A stretch of DNA of 44,687 bases from Bryobacterales bacterium (GCA_016789745.1 JAEUQF010000069.1:1-44687); one strand, 5' to 3'; shown: positions 9,343 through 17,422, counted from the stretch's first letter. Notes: a model not told the origin generated them from the sequence alone. Numbers and translations: made by a program.

Positions 9343-10622
9343 CTCGACTTTTCCAGGGAGACGCGCACCGGCGGGCCTGGATCAATAGTTAGCGCGGCTA
9401 TCTCGGCAAGGTCGTCCTTGGAGAGGATCGCAAGACTGCGGCTTCGAACCAGGGCATCCTGGTAGGTCTCCAGGTAGCTGGGAGTGAGGACGACAACGGG
9501 CACGGGCGGCAGATTCGCACCGGTGGCCTCGTCCAAGGCCTGCAGGAAATCGGCGGCACTTATGCGCATCACGTTGCTGTCGAGCAGGATGAGGTCGGGG
9601 CGCCGCACGCGTACGGTTTCGAGCGCGTTCACGCCATCGACGGCGTACATCACGGTTAGATGGCGGTCGGAACGCAGCAATTGCTGGACCAGGTAGCGGT
9701 CAATGACGCCGCCTTCCACATGCAGGATGGTGAATCCGCGGATGGGCATCGGCTGCGGCTCCGAGGCGGAGGAGGGGTGGTAGACGATGGGCAGGACGAG
9801 CGTGAGGGTGGAACCAACGCCGGGCGTGCTCCGCAGTTCGACATGGCCGCCGAGCACCTCGGCGAGTTTCTTGCACAGCGGCAGACCGAGACCCGTGCCC
9901 TTGGCTCGCTTCTGCAGCGGATTATCGACCTGGGAGAACTCCTCGAAGACGCGCCCCTGGTGTTCCAAAGGAATGCCGATGCCCGTGTCCTGCACCGAAA
10001 TGCGCACGCTATTGCCTGGGCCGAGTTCGGACCAGACACGAATCTCGCCCTGTTCGGTGAACTTGAGCGCGTTCGAGATGAAGTTGCGGAGGATCTGGAC
10101 GACCTTGCTTTCATCGGTGTAGATGAGTGGGATGGCCGAGGTGTCCTCGAAATGCAGTTCGACACTGCCGGAGCTGGCAAGCGGGCGGAACATGCCGCGG
10201 AGCGCACCGAAGATCAGTTCCAGACCGACTTCGCTGGCGTGGATGGTGATCTTGCCGGCCTCCACCTTAGCCAAGTCGAGCAGGTCGTCCACCATCTCGC
10301 GCATCTCCTGGGCGGCGCGGAGGATGAACTCGGTCTGCTTGCGCTCTTCGCCCTGCGGTTGGCGCGCCAGCAGCAGGCGGGCAAGGCCGATGACGCCGTT
10401 GAGCGGCGTTCGCAGTTCGTGGCTGGCGTAGGAGAGAAACTTGGACTTCAACTCGTCGGCGCGCTTGAGTTTGAGCGCACGGTCGTCCAGTTCGGCATAA
10501 AGAGCGAGTACGCCGCGGTTGGTCTCCTCCAACTCCTGCTGCAGTTGGTCCACCTGGCGGCGCGCTTCTTCCAGTGCCAGGTAGACGGCGTCGACGGGTT
10601 CACGCATGGGGTCAGGAGACAT
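9339..10622 (-). CDS. Sensor histidine kinase with C-terminal receiver
   Basis: A 427-residue soluble hybrid kinase. Residues about 10-55 form a coiled coil. His68 lies in 'SYASHELRTPLNG'. The ATPase domain spans about 165-280, with 'NFISNALKFT', 'DTGIGIP' and 'GTGLGLPLCKKL'. The last 125 residues are a receiver-like domain. Asp348 ('LILLDSN') is kept, but the acidic pair at its N-terminus is reduced to 'HVEGG', so metal binding and phosphotransfer may be weak. The ATG at 10622 overlaps the end of the phosphatase gene by 11 bases. The longer reading frame back to 10712 is rejected because it runs through the upstream coding sequence in another frame. There is no sensory domain, so its input probably comes from the stressosome proteins encoded before it. 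Confidence 0.88.
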   Translation of the reverse strand: MSPDPMREPVDAVYLALEEARRQVDQLQQELEETNRGVLALYAELDDRALKLKRADELKSKFLSYASHELRTPLNGVIGLARLLLARQPQGEERKQTEFILRAAQEMREMVDDLLDLAKVEAGKITIHASEVGLELIFGALRGMFRPLASSGSVELHFEDTSAIPLIYTDESKVVQILRNFISNALKFTEQGEIRVWSELGPGNSVRISVQDTGIGIPLEHQGRVFEEFSQVDNPLQKRAKGTGLGLPLCKKLAEVLGGHVELRSTPGVGSTLTLVLPIVYHPSSASEPQPMPIRGFTILHVEGGVIDRYLVQQLLRSDRHLTVMYAVDGVNALETVRVRRPDLILLDSNVMRISAADFLQALDEATGANLPPVPVVVLTPSYLETYQDALVRSRSLAILSKDDLAEIAALTIDPGPPVRVSLEKSR

Positions 10623-11631
10623 GAGAACTCCGCTGTACGGCCACCGCGACGGAACTGTCGTCGGTACCGCGGCTGTGGTCGCGCATGAGGACGCCGGCAA
10701 TGAGAGCGGCACTGCGGGCCTGCAGGCCGGGATAGCTGCCGAGGGTCCAGCGATTGCGCAGGCCGTCGGAATGCAGAACCAGGACAGAACCAGCCGTCCA
10801 GGGATAAGAGAACTCGCGAAGCTTGCTTAACCTGTGGCCGACGATTCCGTTCATGGAGACCAGGTGCTGCGCGGCGGCGGAGCCGTCATGCACGACGCCG
10901 GAGATATTGCCAACCCCCGTGAATTGCAGCGTACCGGCAGACAGGCTGGCTTCCACACTAGCCACAGCCGCGCCGCGGGTGGTTCGCAATCCGGCGTGCA
11001 GTTCCTCCATCAGCGCCACTCCGGAAAGAGCCGGCTTGCGCAGAAAGATATCTACGGCGGCGTTTGCCGCCTGAGCAGCGCCATAGCCGTGACCGAGCCC
11101 ATCCACCATGAGCATGCTGAGCGAATCCGGCGAGTGGCTGCGGACGACCCAGCTATCGCCGGAATCGGGATCGCCATTCATGGGGAGGGTGATTCCACCG
11201 ACTTCGAGCGAAGGGGTGCGCGGGGCGGCTGCCTTCGGGCCGCAGCGAGCGCGAATCACGGTGCCGCTTTGCGGTCCGGTGAATACGTCCCAGTCGTCCG
11301 ACATGCGGGCAATGGCGCCCAGTCCGGTGCCGGAGCTGCCGGCGGTGGAATAGCCGTCACGCAGGCAGGCCATGAGGTTGGGTATGCCGGGGCCGGCATC
11401 AAAGCCATACACATCCAGCGCCGCACGGTGGTCGTGGCAAACCGGGGAGACCAGCACTTTGCCCCTGCCCGCATGCTTGAGAACATTGGTGGCGATCTCC
11501 GTTACGACGACGGCTAGGCGGGCCTGCACGTCATCGTCGAACTCCAAGTGTTTGGCAAGGCGCAGGGAGACGCGGCGTGCCTCGGCAACGTGGGTGGGTT
11601 CGGTGATGGCGACTTCGGCGGCTACCTTCAT
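10612..11631 (-). CDS. rsbX: RsbX-like PP2C phosphatase fused to an RsbT/RsbW-type ATPase domain
   Basis: About 339 residues. The N-terminal 130 residues are a GHKL ATPase of the anti-sigma kinase type, with N-box 'VVVTEIATNVLKHAG', 'DAGPGI' and 'GSSGTGLGAIARM'. The rest is a SpoIIE/PP2C-like phosphatase with the metal-binding acidic residues in 'GDSW', 'MVDGLGHGYGAA' and 'GTDDSSVA'. In stressosome modules RsbX removes phosphates from RsbR and RsbS and so resets the system after activation. The fused ATPase domain could bind or phosphorylate a STAS protein, so one chain may hold opposing activities. The ATG at 11631 gives an ATGA overlap with rsbT. A GTG nine bases further upstream (11640) is the alternative start. 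Confidence 0.85.
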   Translation of the reverse strand: MKVAAEVAITEPTHVAEARRVSLRLAKHLEFDDDVQARLAVVVTEIATNVLKHAGRGKVLVSPVCHDHRAALDVYGFDAGPGIPNLMACLRDGYSTAGSSGTGLGAIARMSDDWDVFTGPQSGTVIRARCGPKAAAPRTPSLEVGGITLPMNGDPDSGDSWVVRSHSPDSLSMLMVDGLGHGYGAAQAANAAVDIFLRKPALSGVALMEELHAGLRTTRGAAVASVEASLSAGTLQFTGVGNISGVVHDGSAAAQHLVSMNGIVGHRLSKLREFSYPWTAGSVLVLHSDGLRNRWTLGSYPGLQARSAALIAGVLMRDHSRGTDDSSVAVAVQRSSHVS

Positions 11632-12029
11632 GACTTCCACTTGATGATCGACACGGTAGTACCTTCGCCAACGCGCGAGTCGATGTGGAACTCGTTGGAG
11701 AGGCGCTTGGCGCCGCTCAGTCCGAGTCCAAGACCCTTGCCGGAGGTGTAGCCGTCGCGCAACGCCAGTTCGATGTCGGCGATGCCAGGCCCCTGGTCTT
11801 CGAAAGTTAAGCGGAGCCCGGCGCGGCCGGCATCCTGCAGACGTTCGAGTATGACGTGTCCGCCACCGCCATACACCAGCGTGTTGCGAGCCAGTTCACT
11901 GGCGGCGGTGACTATCTTGGTCTGATCGACGAGGTTCAACCCAGATTGCTGTGCCAGGGAGCGGGTCATCTGGCGGACGCGCACGATATCCTCCTCCGTG
12001 TGGATCGGCAGCGTGTCAGCTTTGGTCAT
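11628..12029 (-). CDS. rsbT: RsbT stressosome switch kinase
   Basis: A 133-residue serine/threonine kinase of the GHKL fold, the same size as Bacillus subtilis RsbT. It carries the N-box 'TAASELARNTLVYGGGG', the G1 motif 'FEDQGPGI' and the G2 glycine loop 'GKGLGLGLSGAKRL'. In the known pathway RsbT is held by the RsbR/RsbS complex. Under stress it phosphorylates both STAS proteins, is released and activates an output protein. The start at 12029 overlaps the end of rsbS by 14 bases; a start 12 bases upstream (12041) is possible. No RsbU phosphatase is nearby. The next genes are a phosphatase and two histidine kinases, so the released RsbT may act on them. Confidence 0.92.
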   Translation of the reverse strand: MTKADTLPIHTEEDIVRVRQMTRSLAQQSGLNLVDQTKIVTAASELARNTLVYGGGGHVILERLQDAGRAGLRLTFEDQGPGIADIELALRDGYTSGKGLGLGLSGAKRLSNEFHIDSRVGEGTTVSIIKWKS

Positions 12030-12402
12030 CGGCGTCCCCATCCGGCGTTGGAAGCAGGCGGCGCAGCAGAGCAATGCCGCTTTCGATGTTCAATGCGGTG
12101 CGAATATTGGGAAGAGTGATTCCCAGTTCGACGAGCGTGATAGCGACGGCCGGCTGGATGCCAACAACCACCGTTTCGGCATCCAGGATACGAGACATGG
12201 TAGCGATGTTGTCCAGCACACGTCCGATGAAGGAATCCACCATGTCGAGCGCGGAGATGTCGATGAGGACGCCGCGGGCATTATCACGGACGATGCGCTG
12301 CGTCAGATCATCCTGCAGGTTCAGGGCAAGCTGGTCATGCATATCGACCTGGACGGATACCAGCAGCAAATCCCCCTGCTTGAGAATGGGGATACGTTCC
12401 AT
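12016..12402 (-). CDS. rsbS: RsbS STAS-domain stressosome core protein
   Basis: A 128-residue single STAS domain. The phospho-site region 'VLIDISALDMVDSFIGRVL' matches RsbS, with Ser57 at the position phosphorylated by RsbT in the Bacillus protein. The strand 'VVVGIQPAVAITLVELGI' is also characteristic. RsbS and RsbR proteins co-assemble into the large icosahedral stressosome, with RsbS forming the platform that sequesters RsbT. The gene starts five bases after the end of rsbR and overlaps rsbT, so it is the second gene of the operon. The acidic tail 'DGDADDQS' is encoded within the overlap with rsbT. Confidence 0.92.
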   Translation of the reverse strand: MERIPILKQGDLLLVSVQVDMHDQLALNLQDDLTQRIVRDNARGVLIDISALDMVDSFIGRVLDNIATMSRILDAETVVVGIQPAVAITLVELGITLPNIRTALNIESGIALLRRLLPTPDGDADDQS

Positions 12403-12407
12403 GACCG

Positions 12408-13289
12408 TCAGGCCTGCTTGTTGACGCGCTGGATGGTGAGTCCGCGCTTTTGCATGGCAAGCGCCAGGGCATCGGCCAGGGTGGCCTTGGTGGCGACGTT
12501 ATGCAGTTCGACACCGAGGTGCACGATGGTCTGCGCAATCTGGGGGCGAATCCCACTGACGATGCATTCGGCGCCCATAAGGCGGGCGGCGGAGACGGTC
12601 TTGAGCAGGTGCTGGGCGACGAGGGTGTCGACCGTGGGAACCCCGGTGATATCGATGATGGCGATGGTGGAGCCGGTCTCCACGATCTTCTGCAACAGGC
12701 TTTCCATCACCACCTGGGTGCGAGCGCTGTCGAGCGTGCCGATGAGCGGCAGACAAAGGACGCCGTCAAACAGCCGCACCACCGGAGTGGACAGCTCCAG
12801 CATTTCTTCCTGCTGTTTTTTGATGAGTTCTTCGCGGGTCTTCAGCACGGTGCTGGTGGTGACCAGGCCCAGCTGGTCGACGAAAGTGCTGCACGATCGC
12901 ATAGCCGCGGCCAGCGAGCGGGCATCCTCTTCATACACCGTTTGAAGGCGATCCATCAGCGCACCGCGCAAGGAGAAGACAAAACTGGCGGTTTCGGCTG
13001 GGGAAAAGCCCGCGAGGGCTCGGCTCCGGGATATCTCCGAGAGCAGGTCGCGGGTAGCCTTCCAGGCGGAGTTGGCGAGGTTCAAAGACGGATCCATCCG
13101 CGCGGCGCTGGTAATCTCGGAAAGCAACGCCCGGGACTGCTGGCGAAGCTCCGTTTCAGTCAGAAGATCGGGACGGTGCGAAATGAGAGATGCTTGCTCA
13201 GAGATCCAGGCGCTTGCAATCTCGGTTTCGTGTCGAATGAGAATATCGGACAAGGAACGCTCATCCGTTTGGCGGAAACCAGTGGACAT
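12408..13289 (-). CDS. rsbR: RsbR-like stressosome sensor (RsbRD-type N-domain plus STAS)
   Basis: About 293 residues. The N-terminal part (about 1-145) is all-helical and resembles the RsbRD N-terminal sensor domain rather than the globin-like domain of RsbRA. A short linker helix 'KTREELIKKQQEEMLELSTPVV' joins it to a C-terminal STAS domain (about 160-285) with 'IIDITGVPTVDTLVAQHLL' and 'SGIRPQIAQTIVHLGV'. The threonines in 'LSTPVV' and 'GVPTVDT' lie near the positions phosphorylated by RsbT in Bacillus RsbR proteins; exact equivalence would need an alignment. It would form the turrets of the stressosome and sense the signal. The ATG at 13289 is preferred over the GTG at 13307 because GTGAGG lies a little upstream of the ATG as a ribosome site. 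First gene of the operon that runs to 7486. Confidence 0.87.
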   Translation of the reverse strand: MSTGFRQTDERSLSDILIRHETEIASAWISEQASLISHRPDLLTETELRQQSRALLSEITSAARMDPSLNLANSAWKATRDLLSEISRSRALAGFSPAETASFVFSLRGALMDRLQTVYEEDARSLAAAMRSCSTFVDQLGLVTTSTVLKTREELIKKQQEEMLELSTPVVRLFDGVLCLPLIGTLDSARTQVVMESLLQKIVETGSTIAIIDITGVPTVDTLVAQHLLKTVSAARLMGAECIVSGIRPQIAQTIVHLGVELHNVATKATLADALALAMQKRGLTIQRVNKQA

Positions 13290-13363
13290 ATTGGCGGCTA
13301 ACCTCACGATCTGTTATGAAAAAGACCCAGACACGGCGTACCCAAGCGAAGACCCGCCGCGCC

Positions 13364-13408
13364 GTTATCGTAACATCGACTTTTTCGTCAATTCCAGTGT
13401 TTACTGGA
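13364..13408 (-). promoter_or_regulatory. Candidate promoter and inverted repeat upstream of rsbR
   Basis: On the minus strand TTGACG (13391-13386) and GATAAC (13369-13364) are separated by 16 bases, a reasonable housekeeping-type promoter for the stressosome operon. Immediately upstream of the -35 box lies a perfect inverted repeat, TCCAGT-GTTT-ACTGGA (13393-13408). The octamer TTCCAGTG in its left arm (13392-13399) recurs at 13431-13438. This arrangement would suit an activator or repressor site. It is based on pattern only. Confidence 0.4.
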
Positions 13409-13467
13409 GTTGAAGGTGTCACTTTACACATTCCAGTGAAACGGGGTATCTGGCCTCGCATGGATCT

Positions 13468-15681
13468 CTACATGCCGAACACGAAGATCGCGCTCTGGCT
13501 GGCGATGGCAACGTGCTGACGTCCGTTCACCTGGTAGGTTACGGGCTTACTGATCAATTGCGCGCCGGTGTTGTACCGCCAGAGGAGTTTGCCGGTGCGG
13601 GTATCCAGGGCAAGGAGATAGCCGTCGTGAGATCCGGCAAACGTCACGCCGCCGGCGGTGGAGAGAACGCCCGGAGCGGAGTGCCCGCTATGGATGGGGA
13701 AGTCCCATTTCTGCTGCCCTGTAAGTGCATCCAGCGCGCGAATCGATCCAGGCGTACCGATCTTAGGATCCAGTTCCTGCCCGCCGCCGGTGAAGCCTTC
13801 CCCAGGGACAGGAATCTTGGTCACGGCGAAGTAAGTGGCGCAGGCATCACGTACGGAGACTAAGAAGAAGTTAGTGGAAGGATCGTAGGATGGCGCACCC
13901 CAATTGGTGGAGCCGGCGGCATCGGGGCAGACGTAGTTACCCTCGGTAGTGGGGGTGGTGTTCGGCAGAACAATGGGGCGGCCCTTGTCATCCAGCCCCT
14001 TGGCCCACGTCTGGCGGGCAAAGGCCCGGCCCGAGAGGAACTCGCCGGTAGTGCGGTCGAGGACATAATAGAACGCATTTCGCTGGGCGCTGACCAGCAG
14101 TTTGCGCTTCTGCCCGCGTACCACGCCGTCGATCAGCACCGGCGTTTCGTTGGCATCCCAGTCATGGACATCGTGCGGCGTGTATTGGAAGTACCACTTG
14201 ATCTTGCCGGTCTTGCGGTCGAGCGCGAGCACACAGTTGGAGTAGAGATTGTCACCGCCGCGGACCGAGCCATCGTAGTCGGGCCCGGGATTGCCGGTCA
14301 TCCAGTAGACGGTGTCGGTCTCGGGATCATAGGTGCCGGTCATCCAGGTGGGGGAGCCGCCGAAGTCGGCCGAGCGGGCGGGACTCCACGAGGCGCGGTT
14401 GGGGTCGCCGGGTTGAGCCACGGAATAGGTACGCCACAGGCGTTTTCCGGTGGTGGCATCGTAGGCGTCCAGCGCGCCGGTGAGCGCGCATTCGCCCGCC
14501 GTAAGCCCAATCAGAATCATGTTATCGACAGCCAGCGGGGCATGGGTGATGGAGAAGCCTTTGCGATAGTCGGCCACTTCGGTTTCCCAGATGACGTTGC
14601 CGGTCTTGGCATCGAGTGCGACCAGGTGCGAATCGAGGGTGGCCATGTACAGACGGTCGCCCAGCATGGCGAAGCCGCGATTGGTCATGACGGTGCAGTG
14701 GGAGGCCACTTCGGGCAGACGGCGCGTGTAGCGCCAGAGCGGGGCGCCGGTGCGTGCATCGAGGGCGGCGGCGTTGTTCAACGGGCCGGTGATGAACATC
14801 CAGCCATCGACGACGAGGGGGGAAGTCTCGACGGTCTGGCCGCCCTGCTGGAAGGTCCAGAGGTTCTTCAATTGGCCGGTGTTGGCGGGCGTCAGTTGGG
14901 TGAGCGGCGAATGATGGGTGCCCGCGTAGTTGCCCCAATAGTGAAGCCAGTTCTGCGGCTCCTTGGCGGCGTTGAGCAGGCGCTGGTAGCTGACGTTGAG
15001 GTCGGCCGAAGGCTTCCAGGCGGGGGGTGGCAGCGGTTCGTGTTTAAAGACAAAGGCCATGGCATCGTCGGGGATGGCGGGGTGCGCGGCTTCGGTGCGG
15101 GTTACCTGCGCGGTGGCCTTATCGACGGAATGGAGAGCTTCGGCCTCATCCATATAGAGCAGCGTGAAGGTGTCCTCATGGCGGACGATGCCCTTGCGTC
15201 CATTGACGCTGACGAACTTCAACGGTTGTTCCAGCGCCTTGCGAACCTGCGAGGGCTGGCGCCGGTTGCGAACGGCGGTGAGGTCGGCGCCCAGGCGCCC
15301 GCCGTGGCCGGAGAACATATGGCACTTCGAGCAGGACGCGAAGAAGACTTCCCTGCCCTTCTGAGGGTCACCGGGCACGGGTTCGACCTTGGCGCTGGTG
15401 GAGCGCAGGAAGGCGACGATGGCGAGCGCCTCGTCCTGTTCGACACGGATAGGGGGCATCTGCGTGCCGGGGATACCCTGGCGGATGTTGCGCGCCACGG
15501 CTTCGTCGGAAGAGCCGTGCTTGAACTGGCCCGTGGTGAGGTCCGACGCACGGCCTCCCTTGGCGTTATCGCCATGGCAGGCGGAACAGTGCTTCACAAA
15601 GAGGGTGCGGCCGCGGGCAACGTTCTCATGTTGCGCGAAGGCAGGGGTCAGCAGGAGGGAGAAAGCAAGGAGCGCACGCAT
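13468..15681 (-). CDS. Exported PQQ-dependent dehydrogenase with two N-terminal cytochrome c domains
   Basis: About 737 residues after a signal peptide ('MRALLAFSLLLTPAFA') when started at the ATG at 15681; a TTG at 15693 adds four residues. Two haem c sites follow: Cys-Ser-Ala-Cys-His near residue 35 and Cys-Ser-Lys-Cys-His near residue 120. Each is followed by a Met-rich segment that could supply the axial ligand. From about residue 230 the protein is an eight-bladed quinoprotein propeller with repeated tryptophan-docking motifs ('LDARTGAPLWRYTRR', 'LDAKTGNVIWETEV', 'LDRKTGKIKWYFQYT', 'LDALTGQQKWDF'). Such periplasmic enzymes oxidise alcohols or sugars and pass electrons to the haems. Known quinohaem dehydrogenases carry the cytochrome at the C-terminus; here it is N-terminal and doubled. 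It stands alone, so the substrate is unknown. Confidence 0.88.
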   Translation of the reverse strand: MRALLAFSLLLTPAFAQHENVARGRTLFVKHCSACHGDNAKGGRASDLTTGQFKHGSSDEAVARNIRQGIPGTQMPPIRVEQDEALAIVAFLRSTSAKVEPVPGDPQKGREVFFASCSKCHMFSGHGGRLGADLTAVRNRRQPSQVRKALEQPLKFVSVNGRKGIVRHEDTFTLLYMDEAEALHSVDKATAQVTRTEAAHPAIPDDAMAFVFKHEPLPPPAWKPSADLNVSYQRLLNAAKEPQNWLHYWGNYAGTHHSPLTQLTPANTGQLKNLWTFQQGGQTVETSPLVVDGWMFITGPLNNAAALDARTGAPLWRYTRRLPEVASHCTVMTNRGFAMLGDRLYMATLDSHLVALDAKTGNVIWETEVADYRKGFSITHAPLAVDNMILIGLTAGECALTGALDAYDATTGKRLWRTYSVAQPGDPNRASWSPARSADFGGSPTWMTGTYDPETDTVYWMTGNPGPDYDGSVRGGDNLYSNCVLALDRKTGKIKWYFQYTPHDVHDWDANETPVLIDGVVRGQKRKLLVSAQRNAFYYVLDRTTGEFLSGRAFARQTWAKGLDDKGRPIVLPNTTPTTEGNYVCPDAAGSTNWGAPSYDPSTNFFLVSVRDACATYFAVTKIPVPGEGFTGGGQELDPKIGTPGSIRALDALTGQQKWDFPIHSGHSAPGVLSTAGGVTFAGSHDGYLLALDTRTGKLLWRYNTGAQLISKPVTYQVNGRQHVAIASQSAIFVFGM

Positions 15682-15766
15682 ACGTTCAGGCAACCATCAT
15701 ACTGGTCCGGCGTTTGATATCGTATGGCGAACCGGAAAAAGCGGAACGCAGGGGAAGGAAGCGCGC

Positions 15767-16933
15767 ATGGATTTTCTCCGTTATCTCGACGTGCTGATTG
15801 GATATGCGCTGGCGATGATCGTGCTGTCGACAATGATCGCCACGGCGGCGGGGGCATGGCTGGCGGCAATCGCGTCGCGGGCACGACACCTGGAGAACGG
15901 CCTGGGAGCGATGCTGGCAACGATCTCGGGCATGGGGTTGACGGACGGCCAGTCCCTGGCGAAGGACATTCTGCGGGATCCGACCGTGAAGCCGTTCGGG
16001 AAGCTGGAACTGCTGGTGCGGCGCTGGAACATACCATGGCTCCCCGGCATTCTGCGCTGGATCCGCAGTTGCGCGAACGAGACCGTGACCCGGGAAGAAC
16101 TGGCGCTGATGATACTGCGGCAGGCGAGCGACGGTTGTGAGGCGGCCATCCGCGCGCTGGGTATACCGATGACGGCCGAAGAGGCGGAATCCTTGCAGAA
16201 GGCGCAAGCAGCACTGGCCGCGGCCGGAACCGGCAGTGACGCCCGGAGCCGGGCGGAACGGGAGAAGGTGAAGGAGCAGATCCGGAGCCTGCCGGTGGTG
16301 GAGGCCGCGCAGGAAATGCTGGCGAATGTCGAGAAGGAGATGCTGCGGATAGAAGTGGAGGAGCCTTCGCTGCCCGCGCAGGCGTGGCGAACGAAGGCGC
16401 TGCAGAAGGCGGCCTCGCGGCTGGCGTCGCGGCTGTTTCCGCAGTTCGATAACGTGATGGATCGTGTGGAAGATAACGCCCGGTATTCCGGCAAACTGGT
16501 GGCGGCGTTCTTCAGCGCGGTGTTCCTGTATCTGTATCCGGTGGATTCGATGGCGATGCTGACGCGGTTGTCGGCGGACCAGGGAGCGCTGCGGATTCTG
16601 GTGGATGCGGCAACCGATGTGAACGCGGCGCAGGCCGGGACGGCGATTGCGGATGCCGAAAAGAAGTTGCTGCATATGGGCTTGTTCGGCGACTTCAACT
16701 CCGGCAAGCGGCTCTTTGACCAGGGCGTGAACCTGGGCGGTGTGTTTGCCACCTGGATGATGGTGAGTTTGGGGGCTCCGTTCTGGTTGGGCGTGCTGGA
16801 ACGATTGCTGGGGCTGCGATCACTGATGTCGCAGAAGGCGAGCGACCAGCGGGCTTGGCGGGAGCAGGACCAGCGGGGCCAGACCGCGCAGGCAACGGCT
16901 CCGGCAGCGGCATCGGCGGCGGGCGGCAAGTAG
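15767..16933 (+). CDS. Membrane protein of unknown function
   Basis: A 388-residue protein that I do not recognise. The ATG at 15767 follows a good ribosome site (GGGGAAGGAA, 15751-15760). The open frame extends far upstream but runs antisense through the quinoprotein gene. A membrane segment lies at residues about 10-37, followed by a long charged cytoplasmic or periplasmic part that is helical and Ala/Glu/Arg-rich (residues about 100-230). Further hydrophobic segments lie near 245-262 ('LVAAFFSAVFLYLYPV') and near 330-350 ('TWMMVSLGAPFWLGVLERL'). The tail is Ala/Gln-rich and low in complexity. The 'GAPFWLGVLERLLGLRS' ending resembles a group of uncharacterised bacterial membrane proteins. 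It is divergent from the quinoprotein gene and convergent with a small membrane protein two bases away. Confidence 0.75.
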   Translation: MDFLRYLDVLIGYALAMIVLSTMIATAAGAWLAAIASRARHLENGLGAMLATISGMGLTDGQSLAKDILRDPTVKPFGKLELLVRRWNIPWLPGILRWIRSCANETVTREELALMILRQASDGCEAAIRALGIPMTAEEAESLQKAQAALAAAGTGSDARSRAEREKVKEQIRSLPVVEAAQEMLANVEKEMLRIEVEEPSLPAQAWRTKALQKAASRLASRLFPQFDNVMDRVEDNARYSGKLVAAFFSAVFLYLYPVDSMAMLTRLSADQGALRILVDAATDVNAAQAGTAIADAEKKLLHMGLFGDFNSGKRLFDQGVNLGGVFATWMMVSLGAPFWLGVLERLLGLRSLMSQKASDQRAWREQDQRGQTAQATAPAAASAAGGK

Positions 16934-16935
16934 GC

Positions 16936-17364
16936 TCACGCCATGCGGCCGAGCAGGAAGCCCGCGATCCCACCAACGGCAGCAGCGGGCAGCGATACGT
17001 AGAACAACGCCCAGGCGCCGCGCTCACCGGCGTAATTAGAAACGCCGCGGGCTTCGGCCCAGTGGTAGCCCATGACAAAGCCGGCTACACCCAGCAGCAG
17101 GGCGAACAGGAGCGCGGCCGCCCCGCCGGCGATAAGTTGGCGCCAGGTGGTATAGCGGGTCAACAGCCAGAGGGTGATCTGAAAGCCCGCGATGAAACCG
17201 AGGATCAGGCCCGGGACGATGCCGTAGATGCCCGCCAGCAAACCGCGGCGGCCCTCCATTTCGCTGACGCCGGCGAGCATCAGCAGCAGATAGGCCATCA
17301 CCAGTCCAACGACGGCGCCGAGGGGAGCGCCGGCAAAGCCGCCCAGCATAGCCCAGAAGATCAT
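16936..17364 (-). CDS. Small polytopic membrane protein, unknown function
   Basis: A 142-residue, strongly hydrophobic protein with four or five predicted membrane helices. They lie at about residues 2-33, 44-68, 78-98 and 118-139, and are rich in Gly and Ala ('LGGFAGAPLGAVVGLVMAYLL', 'GIVPGLILGFIAGFQITLWLL'). The GxxxG-like spacing suggests tight helix packing. No family could be assigned. It ends two bases from the preceding membrane gene on the opposite strand and starts 58 bases from the divergent ggt gene. Those 58 bases must hold the promoters of both. The hydrophobic pattern makes a real gene likely. Confidence 0.65.
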   Translation of the reverse strand: MIFWAMLGGFAGAPLGAVVGLVMAYLLLMLAGVSEMEGRRGLLAGIYGIVPGLILGFIAGFQITLWLLTRYTTWRQLIAGGAAALLFALLLGVAGFVMGYHWAEARGVSNYAGERGAWALFYVSLPAAAVGGIAGFLLGRMA

Positions 17365-17422
17365 CTACAGGGATAGGCGCGGAGAGGGGGGCCCGTTCTG
17401 GCATCGTGCGATACTCTGCATC

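Noticed and set aside
10623..10712. Thirty extra N-terminal residues for the kinase starting at 10622
   Set aside because: They overlap the end of the phosphatase gene in a different frame and are unlike kinase sequence; the ATG at 10622 fits the tight overlaps of the operon.
14164..15717. A 517-residue open frame antisense to the quinoprotein gene
   Set aside because: It mirrors the propeller repeats in reverse complement and has no family features; the quinoprotein on the minus strand explains the region.
15389..15766. N-terminal extension of the membrane protein at 15767
   Set aside because: The extra 126 codons run antisense through the quinoprotein gene and its promoter; the ATG at 15767 has a strong ribosome site.
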